Shown piece by piece: positions 44,659-55,273 of a stretch of 64,000 nt of DNA. The position numbers were made by a program, and so were the translations under genes. Under the pieces are notes generated by a model. It searched no databases. It saw only the letters and a list, made by a program, of their open reading frames with translations, and had not been told where the DNA came from. The DNA comes from Poa pratensis (lineage: Eukaryota; Streptophyta; Magnoliopsida; Poales; Poaceae), in assembly GCA_947311845.1 (NCBI GenBank), contig CAMZMU010000080.1, positions 19,966,132-20,030,131 of the forward strand, in the 5' to 3' direction. The first letter of the stretch is position 1; every line of letters begins with the position of its first letter.

Positions 44659-47082
44659 CTACTGGCCTTCCGGTGGCGGAGTAGGATCGTCCTACATGTT
44701 TGCAAAAAAATGATGAGTTCGACAACTAGGTGGAAATGGCATAGTCATGGCATTTTGACAAGTCATGCGAGCATACCCACGGGAGCCTCCGGACAACGCT
44801 AGGGTTGGAGAATTGGGGCTGCCCCTCCAGATTGTCCTGGCCACCAAGCGGTGGCGCCGTCGAGTGAGATCCACCCGCCGATCCAGGATTCATCTACAAC
44901 ATGAAAAAAGTCTCGCATTACACAAGTAATTTAGTTACAACAATAAGATGGATAGAATGACAAGTTTGAGAACATACCCATGGGAACATCGGTGGAGGCG
45001 GTGGAGGGAACATTCCCATGGCAACAGCCCCGTCCGCAGGAGAAAGGCGTTGCATCGTGCCATACATCCACTCCATCACCTGCCTCTGATGCTCCTGCTG
45101 CTGCTGCTGCTCCTGCTGCTGCCGCATCTGCTCCTGCTGCTGCCGCATCAGCTCCTCTTGCTGCCGGATCTGCTCCTGCTGCCGCTCCAGCTGCTGCTCA
45201 TAGAGCACCTGCTTCTGCCGGAGCTCGTCGACAGCTAGACTCGAAACTCGTGGGCGGGTCTCCACAGCAGGCGCACCGGACGCCCTCCCACGGCGGACCT
45301 GGCGTAGAGACGGGACGGTGCGAGGGTCGATGGAGCCGTCACCTATCCACAAGCGGCCGTTCGCCGCGCCTTGCCCCGCAAGCACGACAGCCTCGACGTC
45401 AAGTGGACTGGTGAGAGGGTCAGCTTCCTCACCGTTGCGCTCCTTGAACTTCTCCCTGTACCCCGTGCTCCGGAGCTCGGCGGTCTGGCTGATCCACATC
45501 GACCCTGTCTCAGGATCCGGCGTATCCCTGGTACGCATCTTTTCCCAAACGGCGAAGGGCGAGGGGTCTACGCCGGTCTTCAATTTCTGCAAAGATGGCA
45601 CAAACATAGGTGAAAAGGAGACGATATTGCAAATGAGAGCACGAACATAGGTGGATTAAATAATGCATTTGCTCACCTCATTTTGTATGCATTGGGAGAG
45701 GCTGAGGTTGCCTTGGCGGTGTGTTCCACCCTTGTTCTCCGCCCGCTTTGCCTTTCCCTCCGCGTGTATCTTGAGATACTCCGGGCTAGTCCACCACGCT
45801 ACCATCGCGACGTGGCAGGCCTTGTTGTTACCGACGTACGGAGGAGGCACCTACGTGCACAGAACACACATATTAATGATATTACACGGCGGTCAACAAA
45901 ATCGATAATATAGAAATGATGCTACCTGCAGGTACTGCCATGGCTGCATCAAGATGTCCCGAGCACGCTTCTTGTCCAGCGCAATGTTCTTCTCGGCGTA
46001 CCAAGTGCGGACAGAGTGCACGCGAGCCTCGTAGTGCATGTCCGTCACCATCTTAGAGGCCATCGTCAAAAGGATGGCCGCGCACCTGGCCTTGTCCTCC
46101 TCCCGACAGGTGAAGAAGTTCTACAAGCATGCACACATAGGTAAAATAGGGTCAAAGCCATTAGTGCAATCTCGGATTTATAGAATGATGAGAAGTCAAA
46201 CAAACTTACCCAGAAATAGCCGAGTGTCTTAAGCGCCATGTTGCGGTACTCGCCATCGGGATCCTCCGCGAAACAGTAGTGCCTGAAAGTCCAAGCTACA
46301 CTCCTGCGACCCTCTGGTTCGGTGACAATCCCTGGGAAGAACTTCCGGAGACAACATCCAAGGATGCTCGCGTAGGTACGCTGTTCCTTCACTTTAGGAG
46401 GCTGGTACTCAAATGTCCTACACAATGAGAAAACCAAAATTAGTATAGTTAGCGGGTCAAAACACAATGAGAAGCTAAAATTGAACAAAAACAATAATAA
46501 GTACCTTTTTCCAACAGGCACGAGAAGACAGTTCTTGTAGGCGTAATATCGGGGATCGGGGAGTCCCGCCGCCCCCCGCTGATACACCGGCCTGGTCCGT
46601 GGCTCAGGGATATTCTCCTCAGTCTCAACCCACTCCGCCGGTGGGTCCCACTGCAGCGTCGGGTCAAGCTCAAACCCGTCCTCCCCAGGTCCCTCCTCCT
46701 CCTGGCGCCCCTCGTCCTCCTCCTCGCTGCCATCCTCCTCGTCCTCCTCAGAAGCCTCCGCCAGCAGCTCGTCAGAATCCGGCAGCGACTCGCTCTCAGA
46801 GTCGGACTGCACCTCCGGGTGATCCTCGTCGGGCTGCTCCGGGTCGTACTCCGGGTCGTCCTCGTCACCTGGAGGTGGTCCCTGTGGCTCGTCGAGCTGC
46901 TCGGCAGGGGGAGGACTCGGAGTCCTGGTAGGCCTCCGTCTCGTCCTCGTACTCCCACATCGTCCACCCCTCGCACGTGGAGGTGAGGGAGGAGGTGGAG
47001 GTGCCGAACTCGATCCCACAATGAGTGCCTTCACGCTGCCCACCTTTTTTGACAAGACCTTCTTCAATTTGTTTCCCCCCAT
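44659..47082 (-). CDS. TNPA / Transposase_24-type protein of the CACTA element, intact
   Basis: Seven exons join without a stop or phase conflict: 47082..46505, 46417..46210, 46120..45926, 45850..45677, 45586..44978, 44893..44777 and 44691..44659, all with GT..AG introns, giving 637 aa. Residues 1-165 are Pro- then Asp/Glu-rich and disordered (DEDDPEYDPEQPDEDHPE). Residues 190-385 form the conserved plant transposase core (TFEYQPPKVKEQRTYAS, TWYAEKNIALDKKRARD, VAWWTSPEYLKIHAEGKAKR). Residues 386-588 hold FAVWEKMRTRDTPDPETGSM and a long Gln-rich coiled coil (ELMRQQQEQMRQQQ). The tail is Pro-rich. Such proteins bind subterminal repeats and assist the catalytic TNP2-type protein. The start MGGNKLKKVLSKKVGSV is the first Met of the open frame. 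Ends of introns are my choice from sequence only. Confidence 0.85.
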
Positions 47083-47334
47083 GTTTCCTGCATTGACAAA
47101 AAATTAGGTTTCATCAGTATACATGATCCAAAATTAAGGTAAATAGATGAAGCAACAATGAGTAAAGCGAAAATGAATACAATTAGATGAAGTAGCGACA
47201 ATTAAGGTAAATGGAGTATCGACAATGAGTTCTCACAAAATAAGCTAGGCTGACAATCACTATTACATAGGTAGCATTGACCTATTACATATAAGCTAGA
47301 CTGGCAATTACTAATACATGTGTCCTCATCGCTA
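47083..47334. other. Intergenic region between the two CACTA genes
   Basis: AT-rich, 250 bp. It holds the promoter side of the TNPA-like gene and the 3' flank of the TNP2-like gene. No clear TATA box stands out. Confidence 0.4.
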
Positions 47335-50300
47335 TCAGTAGCCTGTGTCGTCATCACTGTCGTATTCATCCGTGTCGTCATCACTGTCAGGGTCGCCACA
47401 CCACCAACCATCCACGCCACCTGGAGGTGGTCCCTGTGGCTCGTCGACGATTAGTCCTGCGTGGAACCGCTCTAGCAAAGTCACGTCGGCTTGGTTATGA
47501 ACCTCCTCGACTTCGTCATGCGCGGTGTCTTCCTCCATTCCCGCATCTTCGACTTCTTCGCCGTATTCCATGTCATCATCGGTCGGCAAGTTGATAGTGA
47601 ATCTCCCAGGGAGCCCTCCATCCTGATAGAACTCGCCGTCAGATGTTGAGGGGTCTAGGCGGCGGTAATCTTGACCGTTAGGCATAGCCGGCCTACTGTG
47701 CGACGGTACCGTCACCACAACATCCCACCCCTGTAGACGCTTTTGATATGCTTTTGCTGTCTTCTTGCACGGGTACGGGAGATAGAATACTTGGAAGGCC
47801 TGGGTAGCCAAAATGTAGACGTCGTCTCCCGAATACTTGGAGCTTCGTTCAACTTCGACCAATCCAATTTTAGGATCCCGTCTAACCCGACGCGGGTCTA
47901 ACCAATTGCATTTGAATACAACGGGATCTAGCCCTTTACCAAAACCATAATTCAACTCGTATATAGCTCAACTCTTCCATAGTAATGGCGTTTATCTGAG
48001 CCTTCACATAACACCCCACTATTTATTGTCTTCCGGTTGCCCCGGTTTGTTGTGTGTTCATGGGTATGGAAGCGATATCCATTCACGTCATAAGCATGGA
48101 ATGAGTTGACGGAATGGCTAAAGCCATGGGCAATGTTTCTAAGCTCTGGCTTCATCTCTTTGTCCTTTTTTGCCTACAAGTGTAGCACGAGAAGTTTAGA
48201 ACGAGGAATGATCATGAATGTCCACGGTACTAGAAAAGTTAGATAGAACAGTACCAAACCCGCGAACCAGCTAATGAAACCACCACCCTTGCCAAAACCA
48301 CCACCGTTGTCAAAAAGATCCTTCGACTCTTTCGGGGTAGGGTCCCTTCTCAGCTTCCAGAATTCACGAGTGAATCGTCTACTCCAATGAGAAAAGAGGA
48401 GTTAGCCACGAATATAGGAGTGAATGTTTGTGAAATACTAAATGGTGAAAGACTTACTCGCGGTACGGCTTCACTTCCTCCATACTCATCAAGATATACG
48501 AGGAGATCAGATCCCGCTCGAGCTTTGTCATGATGAACTTCTTCGTGCCACTCGATTTGCCACCGAGCCCTATGAAGATGCTAAGCTTGGGTACATCTTC
48601 AGGGTTGGCTGCATTGTAGCGAACGACTGGATTGTGGATTGTGGGAATGTTGGCATCATAGAAACCTGTCGTGAAGCTTGACACCTCCTCGTTAAGGCAT
48701 GCCTCGGCCATGGATGCCTCGATCTTGCATTTATTCCCGCAATTCTGGCGTAGGTCTTTCATTTTTCTCTCAGGCCCAAACTGCCAACGGGTCGACACAG
48801 GCCCCCCCATCAAAGCCTCGTGCGCGAGATGCAAGATCATATGTTGCATCGGATTAAAAAACCCTGGCGGAAGTATCGTCTCTAGCTTGCAAAGCAACTC
48901 GGGTGCCTGTTCATGCAGCTTCAGAACCACCTCACGATCTAACTCCCTTGCACAAATCTGCCGGAAGAAAAAGCTCAACTCCGCCAGTACTCGCCAAGTC
49001 TCCTCATCGACATAGCCTCGAATCATCACCGGCATTATGCGCTCAAGCCACACGTGGTAGTCATGACTCTTCAGCCCTCCTACTCGCTGCGTGTCCAGGT
49101 TCACACACCTCGCCCAGTTAGCTGCATACCCATCAGGGAAGTACAAACACTCCACGAGCCACTGTAATATTTCCCTTTTTCCGGCCTTGTAGGGCAGAAC
49201 CGAGCCTTTGGCTTAGACCACCTAGTGCCGTTGACTCCAGGAGGCTTCATTCAAGATCTGGCCTGTCACAAAGTTCTTTTTGGTCCATTCGAGCCTTGAC
49301 GTTATCCTTCGTCTTCTCAGTGTCCATGATGGTGCTATAAAGAGCCTCGGCGATATTCTTTTCGGTGTGCATTACATCAATGTTGTGTGGAAGCTCGACA
49401 TCCTCCATGTAAGGGAGCAGCTTCCAGAAGCACGGAATGTGAGTCCACTGGTGCGTCTCCCCATAACCCACGAAACCATTCCCATCGGGTTAGGCACGAG
49501 AGCTTCTAGCTCAGCCCTGATTTCTCTTCCGGTCATCAGACGTGGTTTCGGAGCATGGATCTCGACTCCTTTCTTGAACCGCTTTACGTCACTCCTGTAT
49601 CTATGACCTGGCTCAAGGAACTGTCGATGTTGATCAAAGCATGAATACTTGCCTCCCTTCGTAAGCCATGAGAAAGTCACAGCCTGTCTGCACTGTGGGC
49701 AAGGCCACTTCCCATGTGTACACCAGCCGCAGAACAAAGCACGCGCTGGTAAGTCATGCAGGGATGTGTGGTACCAGACATACATATCGAAGTGATCATT
49801 TGTTGAGGCGTCATATGTTCGGACCCGCGACCGTTCCAGCCAACAGCCAAGTCTTCAACCAGCGGTTCCAGGTACACGTTCATGTTCTTACCCGGGTATT
49901 TCGGTCCTGGGATTATCATCGACAATAACATGTTATGTGATCTCATGGACTCGCCGGGGGGAGGTTCTGGGGTATGACAAACACAGGCCAACAGCTGTAT
50001 GTTGCCGCCGACATGCCATACGGATTGAACCCATCGGTTGATATAGCAACAGCTACGCTCCTCGGGTCGCCCGCTTTCAGTGGATACTTCGCTACAAAGT
50101 TCTTCCATGCGTCACCATCCGACGGATGTATCATCTTGTCCGTGTATCTCTCCCTAACGCGGCCCATCGCATCTGCTGGGCAGTGTATTTGTTCATGTAA
50201 AGCCGCTGGATCCTCGGTATAAATGGAAGGTACCGGAGAATCTTTTGGGGAATCCCGGTCTGCCTCTTCTGTCCACCACCGAGGTCGACCTCGAAGTACC

Positions 50301-51051
50301 TAGAGGAATTGCAATGGATGCAATAATTTGTTCCAGCATGTTCTTTCCTGAATAGCATGCATCCCTTTGGACAGGCGTCTATCTTCTCATATGACATCTT
50401 AAGGTCACGGAGGAGTTTAGTCGCCTCGTAGAAGCTCTTCGCCAAGATATGCCCTTTCGGTAGAAGGCTGCCAACGACGGCCAGAATATCATCGAAACCA
50501 TCCCTGCATATCTTCCTCTGGCACTTCACGGCCATAAGGCGAGCGATGGCATCTAGAAGGGTAACATCTGTATGTTCATGAAGGGGTTTCTGCGAGCCAA
50601 ACATAGTCTCGTAGTACTTCTTCGTGTCTTCATCCGGCTGCTCACTTGTCTCCGCCTCCTGAGGTGTCTCCGCCTCTACACGACGGCTTTCAGGCGCATT
50701 AGCATTGACAAAGGCGTCTAAGCAGTTGTTGAACCCAGTGTCAAATTCTCCCGCTGGCTGAATCTGACGTGGCTCGGTTCTAGCACGTTTTGCTAACTGT
50801 TCACCATGGTAATTCCAAACATGGTAGAATGGTGTGAACCCATTCTTGATCAGGTGCGTACTAACATCTACCTTCGACTGTCGCCTTCGGTTATCGCATT
50901 TTGAACAGGGGCAAAACACTTTCATGGGTCTGCTGCTGATGTCAAACGCCTTGTTCACAAACTCCTCGGCCTTATCTCTCCATTCATCAGTGTACTCCCA
51001 CGGACTCTTTCTGCCAGCATACATCCACTCACGGTTCTGTCTCGGATCCAT
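47335..51051 (-). pseudogene. TNP2-type CACTA transposase, multiple frameshifts
   Basis: The domain order is complete. The N-terminal transposase-associated domain runs from ATG 51051 (MDPRQNREWMYAGRK; VFCPCSKCDNRRRQSK). The TNP2/Transposase_21 core follows (YFEVDLGGGQ, STDGFNPYGMSAATYSCWPV, ARALFCGWCTHGKWPCPQC, LPHNIDVMHTEKNIAEA). DUF4218 is at 49155-48454 (ARELDREVVLKLHEQAPELL, PMQHMILHLAHEALMGGPV), and DUF4216 at 47955-47335 (VFKCNWLDPRRV, then VEVERSSKYSGDDVYILATQ). This protein cuts and joins the element ends. I see frameshifts near 50160, 49960 (a short C run), 49820, 49480 and 49130-49240. A spliceable junction GA|GTAAGT near 48467 continues into RFTREFWKLRRDP. The catalytic protein cannot be made from this copy as written. 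Confidence 0.85.
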
Positions 51052-51201
51052 CCTTTAATCGTACCAAAAAAGACATACACAATGCTTTCAGTTCAACATG
51101 TCACTGAATTTTAACAAAACCATTTTTTACGGCCAAATTTTATCTTTTACAACATGCAAGGGTTCACCTACACTTCTAATGGGTAGGGGCCTATCCCGCC
51201 C
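51052..51201. other. TNP2 promoter-proximal region
   Basis: AT-rich 5' flank of the TNP2-type gene, between its ATG and the large inverted repeat. No clear TATA box identified. Confidence 0.35.
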
Positions 51202-51407
51202 GAGTACGTGTAGATCGAGTCGTGTCCCATGTTCTACCCCGACCCGAGACGGAATTTCGACAGCACCTCCCCGCTGTTCTTCAGAATACACGTCTCGAGC
51301 TTGTCAAGCCGAGAGGGTGTGCATCCGAAGAACAACGGGGAGGTGCTGCCGAAATTCCGTCTCAGGAAGGGGTAGAACATGGAACACGACCCGATCTACA
51401 CGTACTC
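51202..51407. repeat. Inverted repeat with 81-bp arms upstream of TNP2
   Basis: Left arm 51202-51282, right arm 51327-51407, loop 44 bp. The arms are equal in length and align end to end with about eight mismatches (for example GATCGAGTCGTGTCCC against GATCGGGTCGTGTTCC). A transcript would form a long hairpin. It ends about 150 bp before the TNP2 ATG on the gene's 5' side. Confidence 0.9.
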
Positions 51408-51762
51408 GGACTGTCCAACAGGACAACCCGGAAGTGTTACGGTTATAAATATGCAAAGATGGACAATCCTGCATATTTATAAATTTGTAACCCTTCCGGA
51501 TGGGATCTGACTCGGGTTACGCGACTCGACTGACTTGGTGATCTAGACCAAAATAAACCTATGCAGCAAGAGAGGCGAAAGATGTATACCCTAGAAGCGT
51601 GGTCGATCACCGCAGAAGGTCGGGGACGGAACAGGGGCACCGAGGCGGCCCTCCTCAGCTGGAGAAGAAGCCCCGTAAACTACGACATCTGAAAACCACA
51701 AAAAGAACATATATATAAGAACAAAATAAACAACATAAATATCAGCTCCTAAATAAGAGACT
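51408..51762. other. Spacer between inverted repeat and decamer array
   Basis: Contains a smaller imperfect palindrome (TATAAATATGCA near 51444 against TGCATATTTATA near 51470). No gene seen. Confidence 0.4.
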
Positions 51763-52058
51763 TTACGAGTTTACGACTATACGACTTTACGAGTTTACGA
51801 CTTTACGACTTTACGGCTTTACGGCTTTACGACTTTACGACTTTACGACTTTACGAGTTTACGACTTTACGAGTTTACGGCTTTACGACTTTACGACTTT
51901 ACGGCTTTACGGCTTTACGACTTTACGACTTTACGACTTTACGACTTTACGAGTTTACGACTTTACGGCTTTACGGCTTTACGGCTTTACGGCTTTACGA
52001 CTTTACGACTTTACGACTTTACGAGTTTACGGCTTTACGACTTTACGACTTTACGAGT
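51763..52058. repeat. Decamer array, about 30 units
   Basis: TTTACGACTT-type 10-mers run without spacer, with only positions 7-8 varying (TTTACGACTT, TTTACGGCTT, TTTACGAGTT; one TATACG). No palindrome and no unique spacers, so it is a minisatellite. Confidence 0.9.
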
Positions 52059-52074
52059 TCTGTTTCGGATCCAC

Positions 52075-52121
52075 CATTTTTTCTTTACACTTGTACCTCC
52101 TAACTAACTAACCTAACTAAC

Positions 52122-52155
<34 letters not shown>

Positions 52156-52539
52156 TAGAAATATACACACATTATACACTTAGAAATATATTATGCTATA
52201 AACAATTCTATATGAAAAAACTATGCAATTAGTGCTAGCTCTCTCACACCACTAACTCACGCCTCCATAAACTCAGTCATGCACTAACTGCTAGCTAATC
52301 TGATCCTAGAATCACTCTAGGCGGCTAACAACCCATAACTATGCAAAGTTTTTAACAACTAACTAACTAACCTAACCTAACTAATTTCAGCCACTAACTA
52401 ATTTCAGACACTAACTAACTAACCTAACTAATTTCAGCCACTAACTAACCTAACTAATTTCAGACACTAACTAACTAACCTAACTAATTTCAGCCACTAA
52501 CTAACTAACTAACCTAGCTAATTTTTACCGAAAATTAAA
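52075..52539. repeat. CTAA / CTAACTAATTTCAGCCA repeats
   Basis: Runs of CTAA (52098-52155) and a longer unit of about 30 bp, CTAACCTAACTAATTTCAG, repeated from about 52360 to 52530 with alternation between CAGCCACTAA and CAGACACTAA. Confidence 0.75.
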
Positions 52540-52980
52540 AAAAAACTACATCGGAGAGGAGAACCTCGTGAGGGGGAGCCCGGCGAGTTGGTGGAGAGGA
52601 GCAGCCTCGGGCGTGGGCGCGGCAGGGGCGGGGAGGAGGAGGAGGCCGGGGAGGAGGAGGTCGGGGAGGAGGCGACGAGCGCGGCAGGGGGCCGGCGACC
52701 GCCGCCTCGGGCGTGGGCGCGGGCGCGACAGGGGGCCGGGGAGAAGAAGGGGGCCGGGGAGGCTGGGGAGCTGCGGCGGGGGGCCGGCGGCCGGACGGCG
52801 GCGATGCACGGGGTGGATGCGGAGGCAGGGGAGTCAGGGGCGGCCGGGGAGGAGGAGGAGGCAGGGGAGGCAGGGGCGGCCGGGGATCTGGAGGAGGTAG
52901 GGGAGGCCGGGGTGGAGGGCTGCGGCGGCGGCGGCGGGCCGGCGGCGGCGGGCCGGTGGTGGCTGTGGTGATGTGTGCGT
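52540..52980. other. Purine-rich GC tract (GGGGAGG / GGCGGC)
   Basis: Extremely GC-rich and strand-asymmetric (G-rich on the plus strand). Translations are Gly/Arg- or Pro-rich in every frame, so open frames here carry no evidence of coding. It may behave as a CpG-rich promoter tract of the CACTA genes, or form G-quadruplexes. Confidence 0.5.
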
Positions 52981-53044
52981 GAGTGTGAGTGCGTGGAGTG
53001 GTGGATGTGTGCGTGCGTGGATGCGGCCGGGCCGACACCTTCAA

Positions 53045-53156
53045 TTCAGGTGCTCGTGCCTTTGCCGTGCGCTTTAAATTGCGGAACACGGCAAAGATTC
53101 TTTGCCGTGCGCATTTACCTGAGGAGCACGGCAAAGCGTATTTGCCGTGTGCTTTT
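53045..53156. repeat. Internal cluster of CACTA subterminal words
   Basis: Five or six TTTGCCGTG/CACGGCAAA words as inverted pairs, just like those at the two ends but 10 kb inside the element. The element's genes all lie to its left and foreign-looking repeats to its right. It may be the original right subterminal region. Confidence 0.75.
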
Positions 53157-53504
53157 TTTTTTGGGTTTTTTCTTTTAATTCTTTTTCTTGTTTACTATTT
53201 TTGTTAGTACTAGCTAAATACCCGTGCGTTGCAACGGGAAAACAAATAATTTTGTAACATTGAAAAGGGATAATTTCAATAAATTATGGTTATGTTAATA
53301 TAAGAAAACTACTCCAGAGATATACAAGAAATGTTGGTTCCCCATTTCGGGTGAAAACTCCCGTGTCGGGTTAGAGGTGAAAACTCCCGTGTCGGGTGCC
53401 GGGCACGGAATCATGCGACATACCACATGAAATGTTGGTTCCCCATGGTCCCATGTACCAACCTAACACAACCAAGCAAAAAAGTTCACGCGTCTACCCC
53501 CTCC
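53157..53504. other. Transition between subterminal cluster and satellite
   Basis: Holds ACCCGTGCGTTGCAACGGGAA (53220), the reverse-oriented relative of the CCCGCTGCAACGCG motif seen in both duplicated blocks, a doubled GTGAAAACTCCCGTGTCGGG, and CCTAACACAACCAAGCAAAA, an inverted piece of the satellite that follows. Confidence 0.6.
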
Positions 53505-55273
53505 GGGGCCCCGCTTCGGCGAAACCCTGAATCCGCTAGAAAAACCCTAACGTTTGGGTGTACCCCCATAGACGTGCGTCGAAAGGGGGTAGCCCAGTGG
53601 ACTTTTTTGCTTGGTTGTGTTAGGTTAGGCCATAGAAACATGAGAAACCAAAGTCTACCCCAAATCGACACAAGATTCCATCCGGTTCGCCCGAAAGGGG
53701 AGTTTTCACCTCTAAGTGCAGAAACTCACTAGAGAGAAAGTGAAGCCGGTGAAGCCGGTCACACCTAGGAGTAGGATATTGCACATTTACAACACCCAAC
53801 ACACTTTTATACACATGGTATGGCACAACCTAGGTTTGGGCGGGGTTCCGACGCTCCGGGGCCCCGCTTCGGCGAAACCCTGAATCCGCTGGAAAAACCC
53901 TAACGTTTCCGTGTACCCCCATAGACGTGCGTCGAAAGGGGGTAGCCCAGTGGACTTTTTTGCTTGGTTGTGTTAGGTTAGGTCATAGGAACATGAGAAA
54001 CCAAAGTCTACCCCAAATCGACACAAGATTCCATCCGGTTCGCCCGAAAGGGGAGTTTTCACCTCTAAGTGCAGAAACTCACTAGAGAGAAAGTGAAGCC
54101 GGTGAAGCCGGTCACACCTAGGAGTAGGATATTGCACATTTAAAACACCCAACACACTTGTATACACATGGTATGGCACAACCTAGGTTTGGGCGGGGTT
54201 CCGACGCTCCGGGGCCCCGCTTCGGCGAAACCCTGAATCCGCTGGAAAAACCCTAACGTTTCCGTGTACCCCCATAGACGTGCGTCGAAAGGGGGTAGCC
54301 CAGTGGACTTTTTTGCTTGGTTGTGTTAGGTTAGGTCATAGGAACATGAGAAACCAAAGTCTACCCCAAATCGACACAAGATTCCATCCGGTTCGCCCGA
54401 AAGGGGAGTTTTCACCTCTAAGTGCAGAAACTCACTAGAGAGAAAGTGAAGCCGGTGAAGCCGGTCACACCTAGGAGTAGGATATTGCACATTTACAACA
54501 CCCAACACACTTGTATACACATGGTATGGCACAACCTAGGTTTGGGCGGGGTTCCGACGCTCCGGGGCCCCGCTTCGGCGAAACCCTGAATCCGCTGGAA
54601 AAACCCTAACGTTTCCGTGTACCCCCATAGACGTGCGTCGAAAGGGGGTAGCCCAGTGGACTTTTTTGCTTGGTTGTGTTAGGTTAGGCCATAGGAACAT
54701 GAGAAACCAAAGTCTACCCCAAATCGACACAAGATTCCATCCGGTTCGCCCGAAAGGGGAGTTTTCACCTCTAAGTGCAGAAACTCACTAGAGAGAAAGT
54801 GAAGCCGGTGAAGCCGGTCACACCTAGGAGTAGGATATTGCACATTTACAACACCCAACACACTTGTATACACATGGTATGGCACAACCTAGGTTTGGGC
54901 GGGGTTCCGACGCTCCGGGGCCCCGCTTCGGCGAAACCCTGAATCCGCTGGAAAAACCCTAACGTTTCCGTGTACCCCCATAGACGTGCGTCGAAAGGGG
55001 GTAGCCCAGTGGACTTTTTTGCTTGGTTGTGTTAGGTTAGGTCATAGGAACATGAGAAACCAAAGTCTACCCCAAATCGACACAAGATTCCATCCGGTTC
55101 GCCCGAAAGGGGAGTTTTCACCTCTAAGTGCAGAAACTCACTAGAGAGAAAGTGAAGGCGGTGAAGCCGGTTACACCTAGGAGTAGGACATTGCACATTT
55201 ACATCACCCAACACACTTGTATACATATGGTATGGCACAACCTAGGTTTGGGTGGGGTTCTGACGCTCCGGGG
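53505..55273. repeat. 353-bp satellite array, left segment (five units)
   Basis: Landmark GGGGCCCCGCTTCGG at 53505, 53858, 54211, 54564 and 54917 gives a period of exactly 353 bp. Units are nearly identical; most differences are single bases. The last unit differs most (GGCGGTGAAGCCGGTTACACC, GTATACATATGG). The array is cut at 55273 by the giant LTR. Confidence 0.92.

Noticed and set aside
51763..52058. CRISPR-like regular array
   Set aside because: Units are 10 bp without spacers, in a plant nuclear context; it is a minisatellite.
52535..53134. Pro-rich 199-codon frame and overlapping Gly/Arg-rich frames
   Set aside because: All six frames are open because of a G-rich, low-complexity tract. 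No start context, domain or splice support.
53600..55040. Telomere-like TTAGG words (GTGTTAGGTTAGG)
   Set aside because: Only two adjacent TTAGG words per satellite unit and not the plant TTTAGGG repeat.
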